A stretch of 64,000 bases of DNA from Neopestalotiopsis rosae (GCA_023078685.1 JALGAS010000004.1:5456001-5520000); one strand, 5' to 3'. Positions 21,545 through 32,656 are shown, counted from the first letter of the stretch. A program made the numbers and translations. The notes: generated from the sequence alone by a model not told the origin.

Positions 21545-24500
21545 CTAGAACTTTGTCTCGGGATAGAGTTGGTGCGATTCTACAAGACAGCGTGCACCCA
21601 TCCCATAACATTCCTGACAGAGGTCAAAATCGCCGTCAGCGCACTTGCGACAGTGCCACCATGAGTCCTTAACCGTAGCATAGCATACATCGCACCACGC
21701 ACGCCCAGCGGAGAACTCAACTGGTTCTCCGATCGCTGGAGCATGAGCCTCTGTATCGTCATGGCTAGTAAACCGCTGATGTCCCATAATTTCCCTTGCA
21801 ATGTCGTCGTGCCTCTGCTTCTGGGCCCACCAGAGAGATGTTCGGCCGAAACAATCCTGTGCGAGAATATCAACGTTGGGTAGAGCTGCAATCTTCCTAA
21901 ACACTGATGGAGCGCCAGATCGAGCAGCGAACGATAACGCTGTAGAGCCCCAGTGGTCTCTCATATTCGGATCGAGACCGTCTTGTAGGAGCAGAGCATC
22001 AGTTGCTTCAGGACGATTCCAAATAATGGCGTGAATAAGCGCTGATCGATTGTATACATCCGTGATGTTATGATCGGCCTTAGCATCAAGCAACAGCTTC
22101 ACAGAATGCCAATGACCTGATTTTGCTGCATGAATTAGGGGTGTTCGGCTATCTTTGTCCGCATAGTCGATTTGAGCACCTTTATCCAATAGCAAGCGCA
22201 CTATAGCTTCGTGACCGTTTTTAGCAGCCTGATATAAAGGTGTTCGGCTATATCGATCCACACAATCGATTTTAGCACCTTTATCTAGTAGCAAGCGCAC
22301 CACAGCTTCGTGACCGTTCTTAGCAGCCTGCCATAAAGGTATTCGGCCATCTTCGTCTGCATTGTCGATTTGAGCACCTTGATCTAGTAGCAAGCGCACT
22401 ATAGCTTCGTAACCGTTTTTAGCAGCCTGATATAAAGGTGTTCGGCTATATCGATCCACACAATCGATTTTAGCACCTTTATCTAGTAGCAAGCGCACCA
22501 CAGCTTCGTGACCGTTCTTAGCAGCCTGCCATAAAGGTATTCGGCCATCTTCGTTTGCATTATCGATTTGAGCACCTTGATCTAGTAGCAAGCGCACCAC
22601 GGCTTCATGACCGTTTCTAGCAGCCTGGTATAAAGGTATTCGGCCATCTTCGTCTGCATTATCGATTTGAGCACCTTGATCTAGTAGCAAGCGCACCACG
22701 GCTTCATGACCGTTTCTAGCAGCCTGGTATAAAGGTGTTCGGCTATCTTCGTCCGCATAGTCGATTTGAGCACCTTTATCCAATAGCAAGCGCATTATAG
22801 CTTCGTGACCGTTATAAGCAGCCTGATATAAAGGTGTTCGGCTATATCGATCCACACAATCGATTTTAGCACCTTTATCCAGTAGCAAGCGCACCACAGC
22901 TTCGTGACCTTCTACAGCAGCTACTCGTAATGGTGTCTTTTCGTCCGTATCCTCCGCATCTAAACGGCAAGTCCTTTCGAGGAATTGGCGTACTACGTCT
23001 TCGTGGCCATTCTGAGCCGCGTACCATATCGGCGTGCGGGACCTAGTAGGTCGAAATACATTAGCTTTCTTTGCATTTTCTGTTGCAATTACGTCGGTGC
23101 AGAATAACATCAGAAGACAAAGCTGAAAGCAAGATTACCATTACTTCTTAATACTTACCTGCTGTCCTGGACATCTAGATCGAGGCAACCATTCAAGAAG
23201 CGGCTTACCATGTCGACCAGACCGAAATAGGCAGCCAAGTGAAGCCCGGTCATCTCGTAGGTAACACCGAAGTTTCCACTCTTTCCTGTCCAACTCTCCA
23301 GGATCGTCAAATAATGTCCGCAAACTTTTACATGACTTGGACGATTCAGAAACTTCCAGATGAACTCAGAATCTGCATGGGGATATGCATGTTGGCCCCA
23401 AAATTGAGAAGAATACTTGTAGAGCGGGGAATGAGCGAACTGTATTTCGAGACGTTCTCCTATGGGACATGGGCCGTTCTCGAATGCGTCGAATGCAAGG
23501 TAAGTGACACAAATATCTGCCATCTGAGGTTCTGCATCTGGGAAGTATTGTTCTCCATGTCTGTCGAAGAATTCCTGGGTTGTGTAGTGGATCAATCGGA
23601 TAATGCCGCTTTCTCCATCAATGGTAACCAGCCCACAACATACCGACACCATGTCATCAAGATCTGGCAAGTTGTCTTCAAAAAGCTCCGGCTCGCCAAT
23701 TTCCACGCCGAGTGCATGCTGCAGCTCCGTTGTTGACAAGGGTCTTTTTGCGTGCACGATCCACATGAGAGTACTCATCGCGAGCTCTTTTTGGTCCGAG
23801 AGCTGTCCACTGATGCGGAGCATGGTGTTTTGGTACGCTTCATCATAAGCATCAGTTCCCTTCGCCAGAGTGTTTAGAGTCTGGCGGAGGGCTCTTGGTG
23901 ATTTCTTTCCCTTTAGGGAATCAAGATGGAGCTTAGCCAACAGGAACCTGCATAAGTTAGCTGAGTTCATGGGGATAGCAAATGTGAACGTACATCCCAT
24001 CAACTGCTTTGGTGATTGCTTCCTTGATTTCGTTTTGCAAGTTATAGTCTCTGGACACAAATCTCGGCAAATGCTCAAGGTTGCTCTCGATGTATCTGCG
24101 TATATCTCCTTCACTTGCAAGGACTTCCACTGATTCAAACCTCTTGAACCTTTCGACTATATGCGGCACTGGACGGGAAGTTGCTAATATGTTTGCACCC
24201 GCAGTACGCTGAAGCTCGGTTAAATGCGAAATAAGTTCTCTCTGACAGCCATTAGAGGTTTGACATTCATCTAAGGCATCTACAACGATGATTACTCGTG
24301 AGAATGAACCGGCCACGGAATAGATTGTTTTTATGATTTCCTCGCGATTCGGTCGGCGGCGTGTGGACTTGCACTGCTTGACCAGCGTTTGAATGTCATC
24401 GGGCACAGAGCTTGAAGCGTAACCAAGCTGCTTGAGGAGACTCAAGATGACATTTTCGAATGTTTGTTCGCCCTGGCGTTTGAAGTTGAAATAAAAATAG

Positions 24501-25255
24501 CAGATTGCAACATCAGCTTCAATACCAAAATCATGTAGCAAATTTTCCACCACGATTGAAGATAGAACAGTCTTGCCCGCGCCAGGTATCCCATGACAGA
24601 ACAGGATGTCGCCTTTCGTCGCTTTCCATTTGGTGTACTCAGGAGAGTCGAGGAGCCACTGTCCGGTGCCTGTTTGGCGTTGGCGGATTGAGTCTGCCTG
24701 TTGTGCCGTGGTGTCAAACGTTGTTAACCATTCCAAAATCTCTTCGTTTTCTTGTCGAGCCTGCCGCTCTTCCAACTTGAACACGGTGTCTCTAATGTTG
24801 GCACCAGTGAATGAGTTGAGTGCGACGATGTTCGCAGTGATTCGACCGCGCAAATCGCGAATATCATCGGGCTCCCATTTGACACGCTTCCAAGCTCTTT
24901 TGGTGCGTTCATGGACACTTCCGCCCTTTGAATCGAGGCTGGAATATTCGTTCCGCAGATTTGAAGCCGCTTCTAGAACCTTGCGGCAACTGTTGCAAAG
25001 ATCGCTGAGATTGTTCTTCTGGGCTTCGGGCACATCTTGTGCGGAGCATGTAACATCAACAAGAGCGTGCTGCAAATTTCCGACTCTGCAATAGTCAAGT
25101 TAGTGCATCGTCGGATAGTAGTGGGAGCGTCTTCTCAAGACTTACTCGGCGGCTATCTGCTGAAATTGTTCAGGAGCGTCTGCAAAGTCTTTGCGAATGT
25201 CGTTGGCAAGTTTGATGACTGCGAGGAAATCGCCGACACCAAAGCCAAAGCTCAT
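21545..25255 (-). CDS. NLR-type STAND protein: N-terminal domain, NACHT, ankyrin repeats, ZZ finger
   Basis: Exons 25255-25146, 25085-23994, 23947-23159 and 23042-21545 (introns 60, 46, 116 bp; phases close) give 1162 residues. The N-terminus MSFGFGVGDFLAVIKLA begins a helical domain (about 1-110) common at the front of fungal NACHT-ankyrin proteins. The NACHT domain has Walker A GIPGAGKT at about 202-209 and Walker B VIIVVDALDEC at about 301-311, followed by the winged-helix/linker signature GMFLLAKLHLDSL. About 14 ankyrin repeats run from about residue 630 to 1095, and a ZZ-type zinc finger (WCDVC ... WHCRKC ... DFDLCQEC) closes the protein. Family knowledge: fungal NLRs act in heterokaryon incompatibility and possibly immunity. 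Inferred: ligand binding to the ankyrin array triggers NACHT oligomerisation. The acceptor at 23043 was chosen because it restores an ankyrin consensus (DSRSRTPIWYAAQNGHE). Confidence 0.88.
22151..22942 (-). repeat. Eight near-identical 99-bp ankyrin repeat units
   Basis: Eight consecutive 33-residue units (for example SRTPLYQAAKNGHEAVVRLL) are almost identical in protein and DNA. Higher order is visible: the block starting near 22232 recurs 198 bp on, near 22430, with over 120 bp identical, and another block repeats at 99 bp near 22630-22730. The flanking ankyrin units (22943-23042 and 21850-22150) are diverged. This pattern indicates recent unit exchange or concerted evolution, and copy number is likely to vary between strains. 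Confidence 0.92.
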
Positions 25256-26204
25256 CTTGAAATGTGGCCGATCTTTGGTATCTCCACGGTTGAAAATCAG
25301 TCAGGCGGAAGGCATTATCGCGGGGTAAGGCCTCGAGTTTGGTTGAAGCCTGAAAAGTAAGTGTTGCACAGCCCGTCATGCATCTCGGACCAGAAGCGAA
25401 CCAATTGAAATTTGAGAGATCCAGGCACATGTTGCGGCTGGTAGCTGATAGCTACAAATATCACAACCCAAGATTCCTGATAAAAGCTAAATTGAACATA
25501 CCAGATTACATCCAGTCCTGTCATCATCCTCATCCTTCTGGATCCAGTTGTACTGTACTTACAGAACCCAGTATACTCATATGATCATGAAAGTACGCCA
25601 TCAGTATACATTAGGACTAACGTGAAGATGATGGGGGTGGGTGTACAATAGTGGGTCTTATAGAAGACGGGTGTGTATATATATACATATGTATTTCATC
25701 ACATTCGATCGCATTTTCACTTCTCATTCCTGTCAATATATCCTCATGGATGCAAATCCCGTTTGGAAACAAATACGAGAAGCTTAATTCAAGATTTGAG
25801 AGCAAAGGAAAGATGATCAACCTATCACTACGTGATTACTTGTCGACTGATCTTGTCGCTGCAACTTTCTGTACGCACCTCTTCGAGTATTTCCACCAAG
25901 CGACGCAGCCTTGACTCTTGACTCATCCAGGCAGATACAACGACCGATGGTGAGAAATGGAATGTATGACACGGAATATCTTTAATCGCTTCTCTTCCCC
26001 GGCTGTGGGAACGGGAACATTTAGAGCAGCACCGGATGATGTATGGCAAGGCGCTCAAAGGGGAAACCCGAATGGTTCGTCAGACCATATCCGAGTGGCT
26101 TACCCCACATCTTGCAGCTCGTCCGCGTGATGGTCATCAACTTTTGGTTCTCTTGGAAATCCAAGAATTCTTCGCAGATTTGAGGAGTTCCAATTTCCGA
26201 TAAA
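25256..26204. other. Divergent intergenic region, 0.95 kb
   Basis: Upstream region shared by the NLR (-) and the phosphotransferase-like gene (+). AT-rich around 25670-25700. No gene is supported. Confidence 0.45.
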
Positions 26205-27296
26205 ATGACGGGAAGCTCGAGGGACTCGGGCGTCTGCATGAGCAGCTTCTTTTCACAGCGTAAAGTTTCGCACAACTTTCGCCACGACTGCGACAGCTTT
26301 TCCAAGACCAGGTTCCCCCATGATGATATCCGGCCGGTGCCCACACAGGGATACTGCTCCTATACAGTGTTCGTTGAGGACAACAAGGTGGTGCAGTTCC
26401 GTCCTCCAGACCATGGACTTGACCTCGATATTATCTCGACAGCCTGTCGTATCTTTGCCAAAATTGTTCCCGAGACTGAGTTTATTGGAGCCGTGCAAGA
26501 CGAAAAGAACGGTACCGATCTACATGCCTATTCCATGAGACGGCTTCAAGGGACATCGCTGGTCGATTTCCGGCATGCAGACACTCAAAGCGCCAGGGAA
26601 ACGAGAGAAGTGCGACGGAGGGTGGTGAAAGACTTTGCACGCTTACAAGCAACAAGCTGGAATCATCGCAAGCCGAGTGACCAGGTCTCGCAAAAGGGCT
26701 TGGTTGGCTCATCGCTGGTATGGCGGGCAAAGATCTTGGAGTCTGCTCTGCCGGAACGCTTTAATAAGTTTGCATCTTCCAACCTTGCGAATTGGCACGA
26801 GATTGAACGATTGCCATGGACACTGACGCATGGAGACTTTATTCCGTCCAACATTTTGGTGAATGCAGAGAATGGCAGTATCACTGGCTTGCTCGATTGG
26901 GCAGAGGCAGAATGGCTTCCCTTTGGCGTCGGGCTCTACGGCCTCGAAGACTTGTTGGGCGCAGAAGTTGATGGGACCTTCACATACTTTTCAGAAGCAA
27001 AACGGCTCCGGCAGTTGTTTTGGAGTGAACTGTTGTCACTAATACCCGAGCTACGCAACGATTCACGGCTTTTGGCTGCGGTGCGAGAGGCTCAAGTTTT
27101 GGGTATTCTGCTATGGCATGGCATTGCTTTTGATGACGGGCGGCTGGACAGAGTGGTTGAAGAGGGCATCGATGATGGCGAGGTCCACCGTCTCGATGCG
27201 ATACTTCTCGGACCCTCTGGCCTTCGTTCTACCAGAACATGGCGCGAGAGGCTATTTGCAATTCTTGATTTCTGTGGTATACCATTCAATAAGTAG
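26205..27296 (+). CDS. Aminoglycoside-phosphotransferase-like (APH) kinase-fold protein
   Basis: Single exon, 363 residues. The APH/choline-kinase fold is shown by the catalytic loop HGDFIPSNILVN (H209, D211, N216) and the metal-binding LLDWAEAEW (D231). A short hydrophobic/charged N-lobe precedes it (YTVFVEDNKVVQFRPP; the Lys is a candidate nucleotide-binding residue). Fungal genomes carry many such proteins, most with unknown small-molecule substrates; resistance to aminoglycosides is not implied. No signal peptide. An internal ATG eleven codons in is an alternative start. It is transcribed away from the NLR. The adjacency may mean nothing, but the gene belongs to an expanded accessory family. 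Confidence 0.85.
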   Translation: MTGSSRDSGVCMSSFFSQRKVSHNFRHDCDSFSKTRFPHDDIRPVPTQGYCSYTVFVEDNKVVQFRPPDHGLDLDIISTACRIFAKIVPETEFIGAVQDEKNGTDLHAYSMRRLQGTSLVDFRHADTQSARETREVRRRVVKDFARLQATSWNHRKPSDQVSQKGLVGSSLVWRAKILESALPERFNKFASSNLANWHEIERLPWTLTHGDFIPSNILVNAENGSITGLLDWAEAEWLPFGVGLYGLEDLLGAEVDGTFTYFSEAKRLRQLFWSELLSLIPELRNDSRLLAAVREAQVLGILLWHGIAFDDGRLDRVVEEGIDDGEVHRLDAILLGPSGLRSTRTWRERLFAILDFCGIPFNK

Positions 27297-27602
27297 TGAG
27301 TGATGTATAGGTCGCCAGGTAAGGCTCATTTTATTTGTCTGTCGAATTATGTTTTGCATGTTGAGGCTTGTAAGATAATGGTTCTCACTTTTGTTCGAAG
27401 GAACTGATTTCGTTGCCGCCTATATAGCCATTTGAGGTTTCGTACTGCACAGTCAACCCCTCAGAACAACAAGTCGTGACTGGTGACAGTCGTCTCTTTC
27501 GGGTTCCAGAGAAAAGACCCTCAGTATACTACGTGGTTCGCTGATCTCCCAATTGATCGGCATAAACTTTTGACGCCTATAATCATTTCTGTTGAGCGCC
27601 AC
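27297..27602. other. Convergent 3' region, 0.3 kb
   Basis: It separates the ends of the APH-like gene (+) and the DUF1264 gene (-). Nothing else seen. Confidence 0.5.
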
Positions 27603-28344
27603 TTAAAAAGAATTTCTTCTCTTCCATGCTTGGTCGGCACTTGGATGGATATCCGGGACTTCGATCTCCTTTCTCAGCTCCTTCTTCCTCTTCCAATCAG
27701 ACCCAAACCTCTTGTCTCGATCACCAACGTGCTTCTCAAAGTCAAATTGCCCTTCTCCCGTGAAACTCGTCATAAGCTTTGGTTCGCCGAGCGGCAACTT
27801 GTCACCACGATCCGTCTGCCACAAGTGAAAGACCTTGCCGTACAGGTGCACAACTTCCTTCATCTCCTCCGTCTCGGCCGTCTCCCAGGCCTGCTGTAGT
27901 CCTGGCGCCGTCGGTCCCGGCATGATCAGCATGCCCGACTTGACCTCGAACACGTGTGAGTGCCAATACTTGCGCTCGTCCTCGGGGAGCTCGGCGTAGA
28001 GTTTGGGCGTCACCATGTACTCGATGCCAATAAGCCTGGCGTCGGGGCCCGGACCGTCGTACAAGATGCACTGCCGCATGTCCGAGGTTAGATGAGCGCA
28101 GTAGTGGTTTGCCTCCACGTGTCGACCAGGCTCGTCGGCATATGTGTGGAAGGCGTTGAGGTGGGCGCAAATCTGCTTGACAGGCTTGAATTCCTGTATG
28201 TTGAGGTCAGTATGGAATGAACTCTTTCAATGCATGGTATCAACGACATACCTGTATCAGACCAGCTCCAGTCTCGAGAACTTTGTCTTTCATGGGAACT
28301 GCGCCGCCAGGCACATTGTGCTGATGATGACTTGAAGATGTCAT
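27603..28344 (-). CDS. DUF1264 / oil-body-associated-protein-like
   Basis: Exons 28344-28252 and 28193-27603 are joined over a 58-bp intron (GTATGT donor, CATACAG acceptor), giving 227 residues. The DUF1264 signature is visible: KQICAHLNAFHTYADEPGR, then EANHYCAHLTSDMRQC and LIGIEYMVTPKLYAELP. Plant homologues (OBAP) bind lipid bodies; fungal and bacterial members are uncharacterised. The conserved His-rich first part (HLNAFH, EANHYCAHL) could bind metal, but this is inference. No signal peptide or membrane segment. The C-terminus is basic (RKKELRKEIEVPDIHPSADQ). Divergent from the DUF4484 gene across 1.3 kb. Confidence 0.88.
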
Positions 28345-29659
28345 TTTCGTGCTAGAATCTCGCGACTGGAAAGTGACTTGTTTTATAGCCGAATGATTTA
28401 TAGTGTAGTTTGTTTGATTTCTATGGACTGATCTTGTGGTTTGCAAGTCGTTGGTGGAATTGACGATGGTACCAAGTCAAATTACATATTTATGAGCTCA
28501 TGCATATTGGAGAAGAGGAAGCAATAGTCTCGAATAACACTTCTGATGTCATTACGACATAAGGCCCCGCAGTAGATTCAATTGCAGCCATAGGGAGAGA
28601 AAGAGGCAACTGCTACACAGTCGAATGTTGTAATAAGAGCATCTTGTATCGAAAGTACGTATATCTAGATTGCCGCATGGGTTGACCATACGATAAATTA
28701 TATATTTCGAGTGTATCTACTTTAGGGAGAAGGCTTATGGCCGATTCTCGCAAATATCCCTATGCGCCAGAAACAAAGACTATCGCTACCGTGTTATGTT
28801 AGTGGCAGCCGATCACTCTGCATTAGTATAGGATATTACGCGACTTGTCAATACGTAATTAACATCTTCTAGCCAAAGACGGGTACTATTAACTGTATAC
28901 TGTGATGCAAGTTCCCTGTGATTAAGACATTACAGACTCACGCCAGGTCATTCGACAAGATTACACTGACATTCGAATCTCATTGTATGAAGTACGAGTG
29001 AAGTATTAACACACTATAACTTAACTCGCCTGTGCTCCATAAAGATGCATGTCCTGGACTTGTACCACCACGTTAAGCAACGATATATGTATATCAAATG
29101 AGGACTTCTTTTGGAGTTATAGATCACTACCGTCCCAAGCATCTACAGATCATTATTTCAAAAGATGAATTATTGCACCTCATTAAAATTGTATGTTGGA
29201 TGGTTGTATACTTCTCAGAATGGAGGGGTCACGTGTTGGCCGCCCGGGTACCCTCCAATGCGACGCTGAAGGAGGGGACAGGTGGACGTGCTGATCCTAT
29301 GCAACTCTACCCACCTGCGCCCACTAGAGACACCCACCAGGGGATGAAACGAGCCGATCAACACCACTGCTACTGCCTACCACCAGCACCTACCTTGTAA
29401 TCAGGACCGACCTACCAGCTACTCACTGCTACTGCTACGAGACATTCCGTAAACTGCCGCTAGGTGGAAGCTTCCCCCCAGCTCATTCGTCGCAACAGCA
29501 ACTTACAACTTCATACTCGAACCATACAAAGGCGCGACGAGCAACAGGCAGCGACACCTACACGCAATTCTCTCGCAATCCGTTTGTCGCTGCGCGTGTG
29601 CTTGCTGTGCTGTATGATGCGACTGCCCGACTGACGATAAACGAGCCAGCCCGCGCACA
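28345..29659. other. Divergent intergenic region, 1.3 kb
   Basis: AT-rich through 28500-29200, with no gene seen. The last 200 bp before 29660 are Cys/Ala/Ser-codon-like but broken, and probably form the promoter and leader of the DUF4484 gene. Confidence 0.45.
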
Positions 29660-31586
29660 ATGGCCGCCTCCCGAAGAGGCCAACCGGAGCTACACGTTCG
29701 GCTGCCTCCGCGATCCCCCAGTACTGGCGCCGGCCTGACCACGGGCACCTCGCTCGCCGCGCCCCAGCAGCTCGACCTCCCGCCCATCTCGGCCGTCTTC
29801 CTCATCGAGTTCGACGTCAAGGCCGGCTACACACTGACATGGAAGGCTGCACAGCCTGGCATTGAGCTCGAGGGCGCCGTCGAGTACAAGTCCCTGCCCT
29901 CGGGCGCACATACCGTCACCGACGACCTGATCTACTTTGTGCATGAGAAGTATGCCGGACTGAGCGCCTTTGTCAATGCGCCAATCCAGGACACCGAGTC
30001 TAGGAATGCTCGCATGCTGGCGGTTGGTGTACTGGTGCCGCTGAGCTATGGACGGCTCGGACGAGCATGGAGGCACGCCGAGGGCCTAAAGGAGATTGCT
30101 TCCAAAATGGTTGTCAGCGGCAAGGAGGTCAGCGTCTTGGAACAGTATTGGGAGAAGAACAAGGCCCGCGACGAGTCGACAGAACATGATGCCCAGGCGT
30201 CCAAGGAGTCTTTGGATTCACCGAGCGTCACATTCCAGGACCAGCCAAAGCCGCCAAAGAAGCAGAAAAATACTAGGCATAGGTCCGCTTCTGATGGCAC
30301 AGGACTGCTGGCACCTGGTCACAAGCTGTCGTCGCTTCACCCAGCCTGGAGTTTGACGGCCTTGCTAGATACATTTGGACCGCTCATATTTCCGATTCAC
30401 CGAGCTGCATTATTGCGAAAGCGTATCTTGATCTCATGTCACGCACCAGTACATGAGATCTGTAATTTTGGTAAGCATACAAACCTGTCTTCTTTCGCCG
30501 TCTCACATGATCTAATTCATTCCAGTGTACAACATTTCCATCCTCTCCAATATTCCCCTTCCCACATATGAAATCCTGCCTCAAGAAGGCCCATCACATC
30601 GTCTGCGGCCTCTTTTCAATATAGGAGTCCATGATATTCCGTTCTTGGTCGAGGATGCCAAGTCGAAAAGAAGCGAGGACGAATCATCAGATCAAGAGTC
30701 GGGGTTAGGCTCTGGATGGATAGCCTGCACTACTGACAGCATTCTCGCCCTCAAGGGCAATCTATGGGACATGCTCATCACCATGCCACCGCCGCATGCT
30801 TCTGCCGGCAAGGTACGGGCTTGGCCCACGGTTGAGTGTCCTGAAGGCGTGCAAGTAAAAGCTACTCAGCGAGATCTGCGTAGATACAAGGCTCTGCGTA
30901 CTGGCTTGTCCCGGGTGCAAAACAACATCAATGTCGCTGCAGAAAGCCCAGAATCGCCCAGGCCCCCTACCGTCTTGACGAATCCACAGCAACAGACACA
31001 AGACGACCCAAGTCTAGACGAGGCCGACAAGATTGTCGAGCCGCTTTCTTGGGCAGCCTTGGCCTACAATGGCTTCATGTGGTGGGCCTCGGCCGGGGAG
31101 CAAGCGCGAGCCGATGAGGCTGAAGAGTCCTCCAATGACGCCTCGCTGCTCGCCGAGGTGACGCATCCCAACATGACAATGCACATGAGCTCGTCGATTG
31201 GATCCATGAGGCGGACCTCGTCGATCGCCGGCCTCGGAGGACCGTTTCCCACGGACGAGGCCAGAACTGAACTCGCCATAATCACCTACTTTCACCGCTT
31301 GACTTCTCAGCTCCTCACGAAATTTGCCGAAATTGTCGAGAGCAGCGACGAGGAGGAGGAGGAAGAGCCGAGTAATGAGGATGACGACGCCATGCTTCCC
31401 GACGAAGTCAGGGAAGACTATGAACGGGCCATTAGAATCAATCCCGAGGAAATCAAGTCAATGGGTCTAGATCGCTGGAGCAAGAGCGATGCCGATTTTG
31501 TTCACGAATTAGCTGATGCATATTTTGGTAGATCGGCTTATATGGAAGGCAAGCCGGTCGAGGTCTGCGGCGTTCGGGTTTGTTAA
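29660..31586 (+). CDS. DUF4484 / LCHN (DENND11)-Anr2-like protein
   Basis: Exons 29660-30470 and 30526-31586 (55-bp intron, GTAAGC donor, ATTCCAG acceptor) give 623 residues. The N-terminal part (AVFLIEFDVKAGYTLTWK ... GAHTVTDDLIYFVHEKYAGL) and the middle (LLDTFGPLIFPIHRAALLRKRILI) follow the longin/DENN-like pattern of the LCHN and yeast Anr2 family. The C-terminal region holds DUF4484-type segments (LSWAALAYNGFMWWASAGE; YFHRLTSQLLTKFAEIVE), an acidic run EEEEEE and a terminal helical segment. Family knowledge: DENN-related proteins are Rab exchange factors or regulators, and Anr2 associates with lipid particles. A trafficking or lipid-droplet role is inferred. No membrane segment. Confidence 0.85.
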
Positions 31587-31783
31587 AGGGAATGTCTGCC
31601 CAATTGTAGACTATTTGTCGATTTTCCCGGTATATTGCACTTTAGGGCTGGCGCAAAGTAGAGGCAGTGGCCCAAATTTCAGTGATTTTATCGCTTCAAA
31701 GTCTACTCATAAGTCATGCATGACATATCATGTGGCGCTTCCCGTCTGTGCTCCAATACGCTGGCTATCGTCTCCTCCGGTCC

Positions 31784-32656
31784 CTACACGATTACACACT
31801 GGATTCCATGTCCTCCAGTGTCTACTCCATGACCATGGCTTTCGTCTCCGCCGGTCCCTACCCCGTTACTCTGACTTGCAGATTCTGTCGTGCTGCTCTC
31901 ATTACTCTGGCTGGCAGTTCCAGTCTCTGCTCGATTATTCTGACTTGTAGCTTCGGGGGCTATCCATATCCAATTTCCCTGGCTTGTCCCATTGATCTGG
32001 CTTGTTCCATTTCTCTAGCCTGTTCTAAAGCTCTGGCGTGCAGAGACTCCGTTTCCATTAGAATTGCTTATCCCATTGCTCCGGCTTGTTCGATTGCTTT
32101 GGCGTGCGAAGACTCCGTGTTCATCCGATGTGGGCTCTAGGTCATAATCAATCTCGTTTGGTGCAGGCATGAGCCAGTTTCCTGATATGTCTGTTTGGCT
32201 CTGACCGTGATCTGTTTGCGTAAAGCACAGTTCATTTCGTAGGTCGCACCGAGAACACTGGAATATGAGTATACTTAGCAGGTTTGCATAGGTACATTGG
32301 TGGGGTTTGTATATGCAAAGGTTCGTCAATAGTTTCAACTTTCAAGAAGATTTGTTGAAAATCAGGAAACTGGAACTCTTTCGAGAGGGTACACGAGCAC
32401 AGGCAGTAGATACCGCAGACTTTACAGTTGTTCAAAAACTTACGGGATGTTGCCGACTTATATTACAACGATGTGTAGTTGAGGCGCCCGCCCTGGCACA
32501 GCTGATGCAGCGTTCGCGATATCCCCGCCACAGGGGAAACACGCAAGTCCGATCCGTTCTTGCGCATGCCCTACATGTCGGTCGTTCTCGATCGCAGTCT
32601 GTAAAATAGTATCGTTTGCAATTGTAGCATCCTAACAGACGGTGCTGTACCGGCAT
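31784..32656 (-). pseudogene. Double zinc-cluster protein interrupted by an in-frame TAG
   Basis: Exon 1 (32656-32444) starts MPVQHRLLGCYNCK and encodes a cluster spaced C-x2-C-x7-C-x6-C-x2-C-x6-C, close to fungal Zn2Cys6 (which usually has x6 first). A 186-bp intron (GTAAGT donor, ATTCCAG acceptor) leads in phase to exon 2 at 32257. Across the junction a second six-Cys cluster forms: C-x2-C-x10-C-x7-C-x2-C-x6-C. Exon 2 reaches a TAG at 32017-32015, giving 151 residues. The same frame continues open for 76 more codons to a TAG at 31786-31784 with matching Asn/Gly/Ser/Gln-rich composition. In 18-bp repeats spanning the stop, sister units carry CAG or CGG where this one has TAG, so a C-to-T nonsense change is likely. 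A truncated but working protein remains possible. Confidence 0.55.
31973..32092 (-). repeat. 18-bp coding repeats around the premature stop
   Basis: Units of six codons of the type xGA ACA AGC CAG xxx AAT appear at 32092-32075, 32026-32009, 32008-31991 and 31990-31973 on the minus strand. The unit at 32026-32009 has TAG in the fourth codon. Confidence 0.75.

Noticed and set aside
22151..22942. Regular direct repeats that superficially resemble a CRISPR array
   Set aside because: The 99-bp period is in frame, encodes ankyrin repeats, has no spacers, and the genome is eukaryotic.
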